From CAZFER01 sp964517495 (GTDB lineage: Bacteria; Hinthialibacterota; Hinthialibacteria; Hinthialibacterales; Hinthialibacteraceae), in NCBI GenBank assembly GCA_964517495.1, contig CAZFER010000070.1, positions 1 to 33,906 on the forward strand: 33,906 nucleotides of DNA, given 5' to 3'. The first letter of the stretch is position 1. The number at the start of each line of letters is the position of its first letter. The notes under the pieces are model-generated. The model was not told the DNA's origin. It saw nothing but the letters and a program-made list of their open reading frames with translations, and did no database searches. The translations under genes were made by a program, and so were the position numbers. This document shows positions 33,696 through 33,906 of the stretch, piece after piece.

Positions 33696-33906
33696 ATGCG
33701 AAGTTATGCATCCCATTCAGGACTGTTTGTTGTTTTGGCTTTTCTGATTTCATTCTCCTTAAATATGGGATTGTATTTCCTCGTTGTGTTTTGGGTTGTA
33801 ATGTGTTTTTTTCTCTATTCTTGTGTTTCGTTTCGGGGCGCCCCGGTTTTGATTCGGGGGGTGCCGTCGATTTATCCTATTCTTGGTTATCTCAGCGCTT
33901 TCGCGC
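33696..33906 (+). CDS. Hydrophobic reading frame running off the window, doubtful
   Basis: From ATG 33696 a frame stays open for 70 codons to the right edge. It codes two hydrophobic stretches (LFVVLAFLISFSLNMGLYFL and a following one), then GAPVLIRGVPSIYPILGYLS. The ribosome binding site is poor (GGGGATG about 14 bases upstream). It could be the start of a membrane protein or just T-rich noncoding DNA. The last 80 bases are GC-richer and include the palindrome GGGGCGCCCC. Confidence 0.25.
   Translation, partial: MRSYASHSGLFVVLAFLISFSLNMGLYFLVVFWVVMCFFLYSCVSFRGAPVLIRGVPSIYPILGYLSAFA

Noticed and set aside
1..33906. CRISPR array, intact insertion sequence or replication origin
   Set aside because: No regularly spaced direct repeats, transposase or DnaA-box cluster was found.

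Overview
The window is 33.9 kb of bacterial chromosome, apparently from an uncultured Gram-negative organism of moderate GC. Several things point to an outer membrane and secreted proteins: a SurA-like periplasmic prolyl isomerase, a LysM/LytM lipoprotein, several lipoprotein signal peptides, and two type II secretion-type pseudopilins. The mix of single pseudopilin genes inside unrelated operons, an ASPIC/UnbV FG-GAP lipoprotein, a GH106-like glycosidase, a secreted subtilase and remains of an FGE-sulfatase domain is common in deep-branching candidate phyla such as Hydrogenedentota, Sumerlaeota, Omnitrophota or Lentisphaerota. This sequence alone does not decide between them.

Layout. Bases 1-1758 are clearly GC-richer and hold the first 404 codons of a KefB-type antiporter (minus strand, C-terminus outside the window) and a hairpin-rich untranslated stretch, ending at a tRNA-Asn (1759-1834). 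From 1996 on, base use is AT-richer. 1996-6508: a secreted subtilisin-like protease and an FG-GAP/ASPIC lipoprotein, both minus. 6914-8513: a good sigma-54 promoter match and a small membrane protein, an M15 peptidase, and a secreted redoxin. 8576-10420: a DUF115/Maf-type protein. 10590-13172: a methyltransferase, an NlpD-like degenerate LytM lipoprotein and a PilZ-like protein. 13257-16790: amino-sugar genes (NagB-like isomerase divergent from a Gfo/Idh oxidoreductase, a PIG-L deacetylase and a pseudopilin). 16934-19651: a GH106-like secreted glycosidase. 19933-21333: a sigma-54-type AAA+ regulator without the GAFTGA loop. 21321-26055: a five-gene minus-strand operon described below. 26655-28340: galT and an isochorismatase-like hydrolase. 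28351-30172: a BadF/NAGK-type sugar kinase, a membrane coiled-coil protein and a PEGA lipoprotein. 30595-33057: aroB and, convergent or divergent around it, a SurA/PpiC isomerase. The right edge has a broken gene with FGE-sulfatase remains and an unresolved hydrophobic reading frame.

The most unusual unit is 21321-26055. A BlaI/MecI-type repressor overlaps by one base an M56 (BlaR1-type) membrane metalloprotease whose outer sensor is a predicted beta-propeller instead of a penicillin-binding domain. These are followed, with overlaps or short gaps, by a pseudopilin, a secreted protein with 12 cysteines and a second secreted protein of unknown function. A TACAA-N3-TTGTA dyad sits over the predicted -35 box of the repressor promoter. 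I read this as a protease-relayed envelope sensing circuit that controls its own pseudopilin and secreted cargo. That function is inference; the gene order, overlaps and motifs are visible in the sequence.
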